64,000 nucleotides of DNA from Thalassia testudinum (Eukaryota; Streptophyta; Magnoliopsida; Alismatales; Hydrocharitaceae). This document shows positions 43,125-55,163 of the stretch, one piece after another; position 1 is the stretch's first letter; each line of letters begins with the position of its first letter. The notes beneath the pieces were generated by a model. That model was given only the letters and a program-made list of their open reading frames with translations. It made no database searches and had not been told where the DNA came from. Location of the stretch: contig JAZHRO010000055.1 of NCBI GenBank assembly GCA_037157565.1, forward strand, positions 46,159,001 through 46,223,000. Direction: 5' to 3'. Both the position numbers and the translations under genes were made by a program.

Positions 43125-43975
43125 GACGTCGGACCAGACTTCTGGGGTCACTTCCAGACGTCTGGGACCATTTTCAGACATCTGGAAATCGATTATCTTT
43201 GACACGCGCGGGTCTTCTGTGCGCCTGAGCACGCAGACCCGCATATTCGCTTTTCTTTCCTCCTGCGACTGCAGATTCCCCTGCCGCGCTCCTTCTCTCT
43301 CCTCCTCGCGCGGCCTTGAAAGGCCACGCCTCCCCTCGCTTCCGTCACCACCATCTCCTTCCTCTTCTCCTTCAGCTCCAGGTGCGCGAGAGTGAGTGCG
43401 AGAGCGAGCACGAGGGCGGCAGCGGCGGCCGCGGTGCGCGTGGGAGAGGTGCTCCGCCGTGAGGGTGATCTCACTGGGGCTGCTAGGGCCGGCCGGCAGG
43501 GGGCGCGGGGCGACGCAGGGGGGGACTGCTGCGATCCGAGCAGCAGGCGCACGAGGTACGACGAGGCGCAGCGTCACGAGCGGAGGGCGAGTTGCGCCCT
43601 GGTTCTGGAAAAATTTCCAGAATCAGACGTCTGCACTTTTAGCCAGACGACGGGCACGACGTCTGGAGGACTGTCCAGACGTCTAAAAGGTGATTTTTCC
43701 ATCTTCTTCCTTCCTGTCGACTGACCGTACTGAGGGAGAGAGATGGGTGTGCGGAGGTTCGGTGATTCGCCATCCAACGCGAATCAGACGTCTGGCTCCA
43801 GTGCCAAACGGCGGGAACGACTTCCAGACGTCAGGGGTGACCATCGGACGTCTGGGAACTAGGCCAGATGCCCCCGCAGGCTTCTAGATGTCTGAGAAAC
43901 CACGCAGAACAAGGTAATTCTCTGATCCACTTTTTAAGACGTCTGGAAGAAGTTCCAGACGTCTGATTTTGCACA
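43125..43975 (+). repeat. Dispersed AGACGTCTGG palindromes in E
   Basis: About a dozen copies or near copies of CCAGACGTCTGG (for example near 43152, 43622, 43672, 43788, 43829, 43851, 43939 and 43961), often flanked by TTCC/GGAA. Confidence 0.7.
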
Positions 43976-44254
43976 GTGTCGTCATTTTCGACCTGTTGAG
44001 GGCCTGTTCGGGTTCCGTTTTCCACGTTTCGAGTTGCGTTCTTTCCGGAATTAAATCCTCTACCCGTCTACAGTAGCTATACACTGTTTTGAGACACTCC
44101 TTGTGTCTGATCCTTGTGATAGGACCTCATTCCATTGCAGTCTTGAGGGTCGCGGAGGCACGCGGGATTCCCGATCACGCCCCCATTACTCCCGTTGTAC
44201 CTGGTAGAGTGGCTTTAAGTATAATCTGTTAAATTATGAAACCATAAATAGAAC

Positions 44255-44400
44255 CTAGGACATTGCATGAATCCTAGGAATGAGAAATAGATTGAATGGT
44301 AGATTCCTAGGATGTTGCATGAATCCTAGGGCCGGAAAACTAGATTGTATGATAGATCCTAGGATATGGCATGAATCCTAGGATGGCAAAACTAGTGGAA
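44255..44400 (+). repeat. Three tandem copies of a unit with TCCTAGGAT-TGCATGAATCC in E
   Basis: Each unit of about 55-60 bp contains CCTAGGA(C/T)(A/G)T-GCATGAATCCTAGG and an AGATTGAATG-like part. Confidence 0.65.
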
Positions 44401-45746
44401 TGTATGAATACTGCAGTCTTGGAAAATATGGAAAGGAAATACTAGCTGCCTGTGAATTGAATTAACAGCTGCCTGGTATGAATAAATAGATGTGATTGAG
44501 AATATGGATTGTAAGAACGTGAAACTAGAAAGTGAAACCTGGATGTTCTGAGTTAAAGAGCTGGAACCCTACGGGGAATTAGGAGTAGAACTCCTGGAAA
44601 GCGAATGGGATGGAATTGGGGAAGTGAGCTGGCCCTTGAGTACAGAGTACCAAGGAGAGCGACTGTCCCCCTATTTGGTGCAGAGAGGACCTAGCCGCCC
44701 CAGGGACCCGGGGTTAGGACTGGCCACTCTGTACCGACTTGCTGGCCCTCGTGTACGTAGTATTGAGGAGAGCTACTAGTGTAGGGAGGTACTAGCTACC
44801 CCACGGGCCCCGGGGTTCTGCTAGCCTCCCACACCGACTTGTTAGGCCCACTAGGGCAAACCAAGGTAGTCAGGCGAGGGTGCGCGGACTGTGGAGGGGC
44901 AAGGCCCCTATTTGGTTACTGTGGAGGGGTTGGACCCCTGTTACTGAGAGGTCTCTGCCCTGTACTGGTTCCGTGCTGTGCTTTGGGCACAGCCGTTAAC
45001 GGAAACGAATGACCGCGTGCCAGTGCGGGTTAGCTACCTGTGCGTTCACCGCGCGTGCCGTAGTCACCGTTACGTCTGTCAGTGACCTTGGGGTGGTTGA
45101 CTGAGAGTAGGATCACCACGGGGGACTCTCCCGACCAGGAGAGCACCATGTGCTACTTCTACTGTTCGGAAAAGACTGCAATCAAGATTGTTCCCACGAG
45201 GAACATTCGAGATCAAGTGAAGGATCTGAGAAATAGATAAATTGTGAAACAATAGAAAGACGTAAATAAAGGAAGAAAGAAAATTTAAAACAGCTACTGT
45301 ACACTTTACTGTTTCTTTAGTTTAGCTGCCACTCTACTCAGCGTTTTGCTGACGTGTTACACTCGTTACCTTTCAGGACCAGGTGTTGAGCAGCCAGGGT
45401 CAGCGGCTGCAGAGGACGCTGGGCCGAGTAGGGTCCAGTAGAGTTACCACTGTTCTCTTGTACCTCTTTTTGTTCTGTTATAGTGAGTAGTTCTTGTTTC
45501 CGCTGTACTTTTCTTTACCTGCATTTCATATTATGTTTTGAATGTTGTTCTACTGTTGTGGTGGTATATACTGTAGTGGTTTCTTTCCTTACTGCTGTAT
45601 TTCCATACTGTTAGTTATATTCATGTTGAATGTGGTTTATTTTACTGCTCTTTTGGTTACTTCCTCGTTGGACGACTAGGTCTTGGGATTAGTCGAGTTG
45701 GTCCGGTTCTCGTGTCTCGTAGGGACTAGGGAATCGGGTCATTACA

Positions 45747-46890
45747 AGGAGAAATATCATCAATGGGTGGGCTAAGGAAACCTAATTTGGTCAAATTTGT
45801 GACATCCTCAGGGGCTAACTCTTCAAATAAGACATAATCACCCTTAGTGTCACTCCAAATCTTGAATGTAGGTTCCTCATATAATTCATCTTCCTCCTCA
45901 TCACACAATTCATCATGTACCCGAGGTCTAGAATCATTTAATATCTCAGCAGATCCCCTAGGGTGCTCTATCTGAGGTAAATGGTTTACACTGGTAACAT
46001 CAGACTCCTCAGATATGTCAATTTCTTTAGGGTTAGGTTCCCTAAGGGTGGGTTTGAGTTCCATATCGTGATCAGAAGGGAGGGTAGGATTAACAACTTG
46101 ACTTTGACCCACTTCATCAAATGTCACGAAAATACTATCATCTGGGTCGAGGTCTTCCAATGGTACCATCATTCCCTTCTTTTGACTCCAACATAATTCA
46201 GGTGGATACTCATCCTTATCATCATCTTCCTTTGGTTACCACCTTTCTTCATCCAATGCATAGCTACTGTCATGTGTATTTTCCTCCCACCTAAAGTGTA
46301 GATCGCTCAAGGAATTGTTATCTAATGGGGAGGTTTCAAAATCGATCCTCGAAAAGTAGCTATTCTCCCTAGAATTTCCCTCCAACTTAAAGTGTAGCTC
46401 TCCCACGGGAGATGCATCTATTGTAGAGGGGTGTACGTCATCCTCAATGGGGGTAGATTGGGTGGCTAATTTCATCTCTTTCTTCTTCGCCTGCTCTCAA
46501 AGATTCTCCTAACAATTCACTCATTTCATTTTGTATTTTCTGTATTTCCATCTTCAAAGAGGGGAGGTCATTTCTATCATGAGAGAAGTCAGGCTCAGGC
46601 TCATAGTACCTAGGAGTGTTTGTCCAACCATAATACTTTTTCAAGGAGGGTGGGTTGGGTATTTCTTTGGTATGTGGGATATTGGGTAAAGCAAATCCCG
46701 CTCCTAGGCTCTACTCACTGATTTGGGCCTTAACCAGGCCAATACTCCTATAATAGGAGTAAAATGGATCCCAATGATTGTCATTACGTCCATCAAGGAA
46801 TGGACCATCTCGGCGTCTGGGATCGAAGGATGCAGAGTGGGGGTGAGGGTGTGGGCAAGATGTGAAAGGATGAAAAGCAATGTGGTCCAT
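45747..46890 (-). pseudogene. 665-type acidic protein of D, N-terminal part (broken)
   Basis: ATG at 46890 (minus) gives MDHIAFHPFTS, as in B. A TAG replaces the Gln codon near 46712 (ISE*SLG against ISEQNSG). A frameshift lies near 46465 after DEISHPIYP, and a TAA near 46233 replaces the Gln of RWQPEED. The remaining stretch 45752-46172 is open and matches B (VPLEDLDPDDSIFVTFDEVGQ-type segment). D therefore no longer makes the protein. Confidence 0.75.
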
Positions 46891-48134
46891 TCTAACTCAC
46901 ACTTCAATCAGAATTCCCCAAGCAATACACAATTTAAAAAGGACCTTTTAGGTCTTTAACAATTTAGGCTTTTGATTTTAAGTTAGATTGCAGGTGACAA
47001 TACAATTTGCCCAATCAATTACGCGCCTATTGTCAACCTACGGTTCGCCTAAGAAGACCTAGTTGGAGCTTAGGTGTTCTTCCCTAAATCTCAAATGGTC
47101 AAGTAAATCCAAAGACGGAAGATTGAGGGATGCAAGTAGGCCTAAACCTTCCTTTGAAGCTGTGCTTTCGCGGTGCTCCTCAACTACCCCCAAAAATCCG
47201 TGACAGGGTATCCCCGTCTTTGGATTTACAAAACCTTTGATCTCAAGTTCCGAACACTTCAGAATCCAACGAAAGGAGGGCTCTTGTCCTAGTATTTCCA
47301 AACCTAAGGAGTGTCTAGAAGCGTGCCATGGTGCAAGTGAAATAAGTGTGCATACAGCATCAAAGATTTTGAACTTTGAATCGCACGCCAAGTTTGAAAA
47401 TCAAATCCTTGGTTTTTAAAATGTCCTTCCTTTGATTAGTCCTTTTTCTAAGAAAATGTGACCACTTGTTAGATTTATTCAGTACAGATTAGGTGGTCTT
47501 CGCATTAAATCCCAAATGCAATGCGTGATAAAAGATAGGATGCAAAGTAAGAGAATACATACCTTGCCTCCAGCGATCTTCAATGCAAAAATGCATGCAA
47601 TGCAGAAAAGTAAATCTAGAGGCTGCTCATATAGACCTAAATGGTTCATCCTAAGGCAGGCAGCTTTTAGCAGGCAGCTCACTTTTTTCTTTTTCTATTT
47701 TTTTTAGAACTACTTATGCACAAGCAAATAAAAGTAATAATAAAAAAAATAAACCTAAATCTAAAGAAAAGGGAACAGACTCCCAAAAATTACCCAACAC
47801 GGGCCCAAAACAAAATCGGGGAACAAACCCCTCAAAATACGCCCCAGAACAAGGGTTTCAAACTATCTGCAATGAAAAATTAAGTCTACAGTCTTAATTC
47901 TATTCTAATTAAATTAGCGATTAAATACAATGGTGTCTGTCGTGTCCTCATCCTTCTCCTCCTTTCAAAATTGCTTGTCCACTTCTCATCTGGCGACGTC
48001 AAGGGTCGCCTCTCACACTGGCTGATTCTTGCACAAAATTTCTCGCACAGAAAAGAAAATAATAGATGGTCAAATCTCTGTGCAATTGACAAATAATCAA
48101 AATAAAATTAGACGAAATTATTGTGTCTGTTGCC
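46891..48134 (-). other. Leader of D
   Basis: Homologous to 27045-28276 of B through its length, including the region after the PBS and the small leader ORF. Confidence 0.7.
47059..47391 (-). CDS. Conserved small leader ORF of D (110 residues), unknown
   Basis: Same start, stop and length as 27775-28107 in B, with about seven residue changes and no gap. The main frame of D has collapsed while this frame is open, which may be chance given its short length. Confidence 0.35.
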   Translation of the reverse strand: MACDSKFKIFDAVCTLISLAPWHASRHSLGLEILGQEPSFRWILKCSELEIKGFVNPKTGIPCHGFLGVVEEHRESTASKEGLGLLASLNLPSLDLLDHLRFREEHLSSN

Positions 48135-48152
48135 TCCCCGGCAACAGCACCA
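48135..48152 (-). other. Primer binding site of D
   Basis: Minus strand TGGTGCTGTTGCCGGGGA, two bases before the LTR. It differs from the Athila-type site by two C-to-T changes, both at CpG positions. Confidence 0.85.
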
Positions 48153-48154
48153 TT

Positions 48155-49798
48155 TGACTGGTCGATCTTTCGCTTTTAAGTCGGTTGCAATTTAATGTGG
48201 TGGAAAAATTGACTGATTAATATTTAAGAAGAAATAACCACTCGCAGAGAAGCGGGTCGTATCCACAGGGAGGCAATGACGTATTAAAATTCGCACCAAT
48301 TAAAAACGTTCGTTCGTAGTTGGTTTGGACAAGAATCAAGCCAAGATTTACTTTAGATTAAGGTTTAAGCAAGAAACAATGCTGAAATGGAATTATGAGA
48401 AACTAGAGGATATTTTCCGCAATGCAGAATCAATAAAATATCATTAAAAAGTGGCAATGGCAGAAAATGTAATTTCTAATTGATGGTTTACTGTAGAAAA
48501 ATAGGGGAATTTTTCCCCTTTGTCTTGCGCGACGAGGAGCGGATGGCTTGGCGCGGGAAGCTCGGAGGAGGTCCCTTCGACCAAGAGCTTCGAATCGGTG
48601 GTGGCGGCGAGTCGCGTGGCGGCTGGAGGTGGCCGGCCGAGCTCCGGCAGAGGATGCTGCAGGCGGTTCTGCAAGCGCGGGCGTGGTTGGACTGTAGCTG
48701 TGCACGGGTGGCTGCTGCTGGTGGCAGGCGCACGGGCGAAGGTGGCTGCAGTTGTGGTGAGCGCTGATCTGCAGGGGCGGGGAAGAGCAGTTGGCGTTCT
48801 GCAGCTGTGTCCTGATCTACAGGCGCGGTGCTGGGAGCGGGTGAAGTTCTGCAGGCGTGGTTGGACGAGTCTGCAGGCGCGGGAGAATGGTTGCGCGGGT
48901 CTGCAGGCGAGTGGAGAGCGCTACAGCCGGTGAGCGCGTGGAGATGGGTGCGGTTGAGGAGGGCGTGCGTGGTTGGAGGGTGCAGCCGCGGTTGAGCTGA
49001 AGGTTGATGGGCGGGGGTTGAGCTGAAGGTTCTGCAGGCGACTTCAGACGTGTGCGGTGGAAGTGAGCGGGTAACTTCAGACGTCAAGGAAATTTCCCAG
49101 ACGTCTTAAGTTACTGAAAGGGTGGCTGACGGTTGTTGTGGTGGTGGTGGTTGGCGACGACGGCGAGGGTGGTTGGCGACGACGGCGAGGGAGATGCACG
49201 CTAAGGTGCTCACAGTGATGCGGACGAGCTCCGGATGGCGGTGTGGCCTATCACACCACACGCCCACGGTGGTGGAGACTCGCCACCACAGTAGAGATCG
49301 GCAGTGCGGAGTGGAAGAGAGAAGTTCTCTCTGCACAGTGGTGGGTCGGTGGCGGAGGCCTACCTCGCTCAGCATCCTCTCTCCTCCTTTTGTAGCAGCA
49401 TGCACAAATTTGATTGGAGAGGCGGGAGCAGATCCACCTTCTCCGCCAATCCATGAATGCGCTTTTAGTGAGGCTGGAGGCGTTGCAGCGGCAGCCGAGC
49501 CGTTGCTGAGAAGAAGAAGAATAAAGGATATTATTAAAATATTATGGTTATTTATATACAAACCCTCAAGTTTTATGTTAACTAAAATAATATACTTAAT
49601 TAGTTAACTAATTAGATGAATGCTTTCTAAGTTAATTCTAAATGCACTTAAAATATGAATGCAATGTATGGATTATGTAATTAAATTAAAAATATGAATT
49701 AATCTATTTACATCCTAATTTATGCTAAATAAATGTTAGAGTTATCCTAATTTTTAGGAATTTAAATACTTAAATAGCCCACAACTATGGGCTAATCA
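48155..49798 (-). repeat. 5' LTR of D
   Basis: 1644 bp with TSD GTACG on its right. Palindrome at 49079-49106 (partly changed, AGACGTCAAGGAAA), TATA box at 49548-49558, terminal hairpin AGCCCA-CAACTA-TGGGCT near 49776-49793. Confidence 0.9.
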
Positions 49799-50597
49799 GT
49801 ACGCTCCTAATCATCAGGAAAAATGGCTATCTGATTATACCCAGAGTACCCGTCAAGAAAACAGAAGTACTTGTTCCCCGCCAATCATTCCAAAATTTAA
49901 TCGATAAATGGTAAGGGGAAATAGACTTTCTGGGTAGCTGTGTTCAAACGGTGGTAATCAATGCAGATCCTCCAATCAGTTGAGGGTCTAGTGGTCACCA
50001 CCTCCCCTTGGTCATTCTCCTCCACAGTGATTCTAGCCTTTTTGGGTACTACATGAATAGGGTTGACCCATTTGCTATCTGAAATGGGATAGATAATCCC
50101 TGCATCCAGCCATTTCAGAATCTCCTTTTTAACAACCTCCCACATATTTGGGTTGAGCCTTCTCTTCATGTCTCAAAAAGGGTTCACAGACTTGCCTATG
50201 TATATATGATGCATGTAAAGAGAGGGATCAACACCCTTAATATCAACAATTGACCAGGCAATTGCTTCCTTGTGCCTTTGTAAACACTCAAGCATATCTC
50301 CCTCCTGCAATTCAGATAATGCAGATGAGATAATAATGGGGAGCGTGTCATTAAGGCCAAGGAAAGCATATTTCAATGTGCTCTGGAGGGGTTTCAACTC
50401 CAACTCAAGAGCCTTTTGGATTGAGGGTTTAAGTTGAGATGTCCCCACATCAAGTAGCTGATCTACCTTCACGGTCTAGGGTGGGGACAAAGACTCTATG
50501 TGTATCCCTGTCAACTCTTCTAATTCGGGCATTTCCCTTTCAGTTTCTTTAATAATTGGAGGATGGCCCTTAGATATGACCTTTTGAAGGGGATCTC
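49799..50597 (-). pseudogene. N-terminal RT and upstream linker of C (broken)
   Basis: Continues the RT cut at 39281. In protein order: LKPSIQKALELELKPLQSTL linker, SIVDIKGVDPSLYMHHI, MKRRLNPNMWEVVKKEILKW, VNPIHVVPKKA, WRICIDYHRLNTAT, then the [10 protein letters not shown] region with stops up to the D junction. A stop at about 50171 and another at about 50474 break the frame. F enters at 50598. Confidence 0.75.
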
Positions 50598-51490
50598 TGA
50601 TGCGAAATACACGTGATTTGCAGAGGCAGGTTTTTAATGTCGTTGTAACATGCGAATTCGTATACACTCTTAATTTTATATCCTAGATAGTGGAGTATCT
50701 AGGGTCGTCCAAGGAGGAAAAAATTACAATTCAATTCTCTTGCTAAAAATACATCTCAACTTTCTTTTTGGTATTATAAATATATATATTTTTTTGTGTT
50801 TTGAAATAATGGGCAAAGTGCGAATTGTAGCGAAAAGTACTAACACCTATAATTACTTAACTAAAACTTAAGAGATAGATATATCCTCTTCCTAAGCTCA
50901 CTCAAGGCAAGTGGAGGCCTAAAGTAATTAGGAAGAAGAGGTGAAACAAGTGCTAGAACCAAAACAACAATTGCAATAGAAAGTAAAAAGAAGGCAATTT
51001 GATTAACTAGAATTTGTGTTCTTTTTCTAAGACAAGTAGAGGAATGCTTCTACTAGAAATGAAAAAATCTAAAAGCAATAAAAGAAACACAAATCCTCTT
51101 ACAAAAATTGGTGAAGGGAGTCTTCTTGCTCCAACCCTAGCTGCTCCTTGGCTTGAAAAGAGGGCCTCCTTCTTCTCCTTCCTTGAGAGCTCCTCGAAGG
51201 TGGATGCTACCACCTTCAATGCTCTCCTGCAAGGGGTGGGTGTGCACCACCCCCAAAAGCTCCTCCAAGGTGGTGTGGACCACCTTCAAGATCTCCTCCA
51301 AAGATCTTCCTTGCCTGGCTTATCCTTTGGCTGGCATGGCTCAAGAGAGAAGGGAAGAGGGGAAGGCACCAAGGGGACAGAATATCCCCTTAATCTTCTT
51401 CTTCTTCTTTTCTCTTGGGCGTGGGCTCTAGGTAGAATATGAGAGTGAATTTGCTAGCCAAGGATGCTTTGAATGGTGGTGGGTAGTGGT

Positions 51491-51501
51491 CTTTTTATAG
51501 G
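51491..51501 (-). promoter_or_regulatory. TATA box of F
   Basis: Minus strand CCTATAAAAAG within TACCCTATAAAAAGACC. Confidence 0.55.
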
Positions 51502-51949
51502 GTAGGATGAGGGGTTAAGGTGCCTCTTGAAATGGAGGGCTAAGATGGAAGGATGGAGGTGGTTAGATGATACTAGGGTTAAGGGTTGTTGACGCGCCAC
51601 CTAAGTGGTGTAAGGGGGTAGTTAGGGTTGGTTAAGAGGTGCCTAAAAGTGGCACCAACCTTGGAGAGGTGCCATGGGTTGGCGCCAACTTTGAGGTTTC
51701 TAGAAGGTGGGATTATGTGGAGGGTGGAGATGGGTTTAAGGGGAAATGTGTGGTGGAGATGAAGGGAATTTTTGAAGGGAAAAGTGGCACCAACAAGGGG
51801 GTAGTTAGGGTGGTTTTGGTGCCACTTTTAGGTGTCTTTTGGAGGTGGTGGGTAGGCTTGGTTGGCACCAAGTAGGTTTAGCTTATGTGGAGCTTAGGTG
51901 GAGCTAGTTGGTGGAGTTGTTAGGTAGGGTTTTTGGGTGGTACAAGCCA

Positions 51950-52620
51950 AGGAAGTTGGAGCATAGCTAAGCTAAGCTAGCTTAGCTAATGGAGGAGGAG
52001 GTGTTGGAGCTAGGGTTTGGAGGGAGGAGCTGGTTCTGAAGAATCTGGAGCTGAAGTGGAGCAGGCAACTGCTGAAGAGGTCAACATGGCACTACTCTAG
52101 CTGGCTTAGCTTACTAGTTCTTTGCTAGCTACTAAGCCAAGTTAAAGTGTGCTGGCATCTGTTGATTGGAGCTGAGGTGAGTTGGGTTTGGTGCTCCCAG
52201 GGAGGATTGAGCTGGTTGAGACAGCTAAGGCAGCTTAGCTCAATTAGCTTGAGCTAAGCTGGGTCCCCGAGAGCTGGACTTGAGCATCCTGTGCTAGGAT
52301 GAGTTCTTCTTCAGCTAGCTAGAGTTGAGTGGAGCTGGATGTAGCTGGATCTGAGCTAGGGTGAACTCCAGTCAACTTAGTTGAGCTAGCTAGAGCTCCC
52401 TGTGGACTAGTGGGAGCTGAGATGAGCTAGACTAAGCTAAGTTGAGTTGGATCTAAGCTGACCTGAGCTAGGGTGAGCTAGGATGAGCTCTCTTGAGCTA
52501 CCATTCAGCTGAGATTAGCTGCATGGAGCTGAGATGAGCTAACCCTAGTCCACTTGAGCTAGGTTCCGGCTGTGGTGAGCTGGATCAGGCTATGTTCCAG
52601 CTAGTCTGAGCTCCTTCTTC
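51950..52620. repeat. AGCT-rich degenerate short repeats in U3 of F
   Basis: Dozens of AGCT words in settings such as GAGCTGAG, GAGCTAG and TAAGCTAAG, spaced roughly 8-12 bp. Many are self-complementary (GCTAAGCTAGCTTAGC near 51968). Confidence 0.75.
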
Positions 52621-52803
52621 ACCAATTGCCTTCTTGAGTGCTAGGGTTTTAGGGATCTATATATCTATTCATCCCTAACACTCACAAAAGCACAAAAGAA
52701 AATGCAATGCGTGCCTAACTTAGTTAATGCCTAAATGCAGCCCAAAAACCCATTTGCGGAGTAAAATCCTAAGAGTTAGGTTTGTTTTAGTGCATAAGAA
52801 TGA

Positions 52804-52823
52804 TGATAAACTGGCGTTTATCA
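52804..52823 (-). other. Terminal hairpin of LTR F
   Basis: TGATAAAC-TGGC-GTTTATCA, a perfect 8-bp stem at the LTR 5' terminus in element sense. Confidence 0.65.
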
Positions 52824-52828
52824 ATCTC

Positions 52829-53560
52829 TACATAGGAGTGTTGGAGTAGTCTCTTCAATTATTTCATCGACGATCTCAATCTGAGAACAATCTGCAAATC
52901 CAAATTCCTTGTAAGTATCAAAAACATTCAACCGGATCTTCTTGTTCCCAAAGCCCATTTTAAGTGCCCCTGATCAATTGATAGCGGCATTGGCTGTGGC
53001 CAAGAAGGGGCATCCCAGAATAATGGATAGCTTTGTGGGATTATTAGATGGGTCAGTATCAAGCGCCAGAAAGTCAACAGGGAAGAAGTCCTCCACTCTC
53101 ACAATGACATCTTCCAGCAATCCCGGTGGTGTCTTAAGTGATCTATCTGCAACATGGAGGATGACTAGACTAGGCTTTAACTTGCCTCCTCCCAAAAGGT
53201 CGTAGACAGAGCTTGGTAAAATCTTCACCCCTGCACCCATATCGAGCAGAGCCTCGTCAATGTGTTGGTTACCTATAACCACTGAAATATACGGGGTCCC
53301 TGGGTCTTTCATTTTGGGGGGTGTTCCATATTGGAGAACCGAGCTAACATGGTCTGGTAGGATGACCTTGGTTTGGAGTTGTTTCCTAGATCGGCACTTT
53401 TGGGTGCATAGGTCCTTCAGAAACTTGGCATAGGATGGGATTTGTTTGATAGCTTCCAATAGAGGCAAGTTAATCTAGACTTGCCTAAAAGTGTCCATAA
53501 TCTCCTCCATCCTATCCTTGGCTCCAGGTGAGCCAACAAAAGATTCCCCGAGAGTAGATA
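52829..53560 (-). pseudogene. Protease region of C (broken)
   Basis: Protein order: QIPSYAKFLKDLCT, PYISVVIGN, ALLDMGAGVKILPSSVY with the catalytic Asp kept, [44 protein letters not shown] near 52973 interrupts the frame after ANAAIN. The following linker (GFGNKKIRLNVFD) runs to the F junction. DMGAG replaces the DLGAS of A. Confidence 0.75.
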
Positions 53561-55163
53561 GGTGCTCTGGATAGGGCACCCTCGACTTCTGGGTAGAGGG
53601 GTCATCATGGTGGGAGAGGGGTGGTGGAAGGATGACATCCTCATTGTGGGTGATTTCAAGTGAGGGAGAGCAATGTGGCTCTTCCTTGGTGGAGATGGAA
53701 GTCGAGTCAGGTGTAGAAGGGGAATTCTGAGACATAACCATAGGAGTGTTATTAGGCTTGTCAATCTTCTTTCCACTCCTTAGCACGGTCAATGCTCGGG
53801 CATGCTCCTTGAATACAACCCCCTTGCCCTTAGGGTTCTCCTCAGAAGAGGTAGGCAGCTTCCCCGGATCACGTTGCCTAACTGCCTTAGTAAGATGACC
53901 AATTTGGGATTGCATATCAGTAATCATCTTATTCAGAGATTGGATGACCATATTCTATTGCTCTTGCATCGCTTTCATCATGGCTTTAAGTTCAACCATC
54001 TCAGAGAGCTTATTCTGAGGAGGGTTTTCATAAGACGGTTGGTATATGGGTTGGGGAGGTAAGGGTCTTCTATTCCCTGAGTTAGAAGCATCACCTTGCT
54101 TCCAAGAGAAGTTTGGATGGTTCCGCCACCCCAAATTATAGGTATTGGAATAAGGGTTATTGAGAGGAGGAGGGCGGAAACCTTAGGCCACATACAAGTC
54201 GGCCTGAACCAACTCAGGGAATTGATTTTCCTGATGGTAATCCACAGTGGAGCATTCTCTTGAATCCTGAAAGATAAAGGCTGCTTGCGGGTTCATGCTG
54301 GGGTTTACTAAAAGTCTATCAAAGTTTTTATTCAATAATTGAATCTGATAAGCCAAATCCTAAGAAGCCCTGGCTTCATGGGCCTCTATCTTCCTCTGCA
54401 AGATTGATGGTTTTCTTTCTTGATAGGCAGAAGATAAATGTACGGAGTTGTCGCTTAATGTTTCAAATAATGCCCAGGCTTCATCCTCAGTTCTGGTCAT
54501 GAAGGTTCCTGCATAGGCTGCATCGATGGTTTGCCTATGCCGTTTAGATAATCCGTTATAGAACCTTTCGACCAACTGCCATCTTGGCACCTGATGGTGG
54601 GGGCATAACCTAAGATGGTCATTAAAGCACTCCCAAGTCTCATGAAATTGCTTCCCTTCCTGCTGAGTAAAACCCATAATCTCTCTTCTGTAATGGTTGG
54701 TCTTACTCATAGGAAAATACTTTTTCAAAAGTTCTCCCTTAAGGGTGGCCCAATCATTTACCCTTGTATCGAGGGTATGATACCAGTGCTTGGCCTTATC
54801 CTTTAGGGAGAAAGGAAATAGAGTCCTTATCAGAGCTTCATTAGTAAAGCCCTAGAGCTTCACCGTGGAACAGACCTTGGTGAATTCCTCTAAATGCCGG
54901 TAGGGGTCCTCCCTATTAGTACCATAAAAGGAGGGCAACAAAGATATGGTACTGCTCCTGATCTCATATGGATTATCCCCTGCCAGTCGTCTCAGTGCTT
55001 GTGCGGGTTGGTTAGTTGGAATAAAGTAGTCCCTCAGGGCCCTTTGTTGATTTGCTCCTTGATCAGCCATGCCTTCTCTTTTCTCTCCTAGATGAGCTCT
55101 GCTAAGAATTCTCTTAGGCTCAGGATCAAACACTAGACTGCCCTCAAGCGAGTGTCTACCAAG
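53561..55163 (-). pseudogene. gag of C (broken; start removed by G)
   Basis: Starts in the second codon because G inserted between the ATG and LGRHSLEG. Parts: DYFIPTNQPAQALRR, DNPYEIRSSTISLLPSFYGTNREDPYRHLEEF, CSTVKL then TAG at about 54849-54851, GFTNEALIRT, MKKYFPMSKTNHYRREIMGFTQQEG, CPHHQVPRWQLVERFYNGL, then NPYSNTYN-like and AEENPKGKGVVFKEHA segments. Frames shift near 53955 and 54195. The TAG after CSTVKL is shared with G. Confidence 0.75.

Larger units (their letters stand above)
43105..45746 (+). mobile_element. Solo LTR E (2642 bp), chromovirus-like ends
   Basis: Perfect 5-bp duplication AGGAG (43100-43104, 45747-45751). Ends TGTAACGA ... TCATTACA form an imperfect terminal inverted repeat. 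There is no interior or coding domain, so it is a solo LTR. The ends resemble those of Tekay/Del-type gypsy elements (from memory), which also suggest plus orientation. The first 900 bp are GC-rich with many AGACGTCTGG words and the rest is moderate. Short frames inside are not genes. Confidence 0.85.
39282..49798 (-). mobile_element. Element D: second copy of the B-type non-autonomous element, split by solo LTR E
   Basis: TSD GTACG is perfect (39277-39281, 49799-49803). In element sense the 5' LTR is 48155-49798 (1644 bp) and the 3' LTR 39282-41113 (1832 bp). The interior has PBS, leader with small ORF, broken 665-type ORF, 3' UTR modules and PPT in the same order as B. The LTRs differ by about 190 bp in the GC-rich repeat region. 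Confidence 0.92.
50598..52823 (-). mobile_element. Solo LTR F (2226 bp)
   Basis: Perfect duplication ATCTC (50593-50597, 52824-52828). Ends TGATGCGAAAT ... GCGTTTATCA. The reversed U5 landmark GTATCTAGGGTCGTCCAAGGAGG near 50694 and a minus-strand TATA box (51491-51501) show minus orientation. There is no interior. The terminal hairpin is at 52804-52823. It belongs to none of the other LTR families here. Confidence 0.85.
33632..55163 (-). mobile_element. Element C: decayed autonomous Athila-like element, split by D, F and G
   Basis: From its 3' end (low coordinates): LTR 33632-35437, PPT, 3' UTR, integrase, RNase H, RT, protease and gag up to codon 2 of gag at 55163, where G has inserted. D (39282-49798) splits RT and F (50598-52823) splits the protease-RT linker. 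The 5' LTR, PBS and leader lie outside the window. Gag-pol has many stops and frameshifts. It is related to G in protein sequence (shared [13 protein letters not shown] RT, GPYxI), but its LTR and 3' UTR are different. Confidence 0.85.

Noticed and set aside
51014..51442. 142-codon frame in solo LTR F
   Set aside because: Opposite to the LTR orientation, no domain, single copy.
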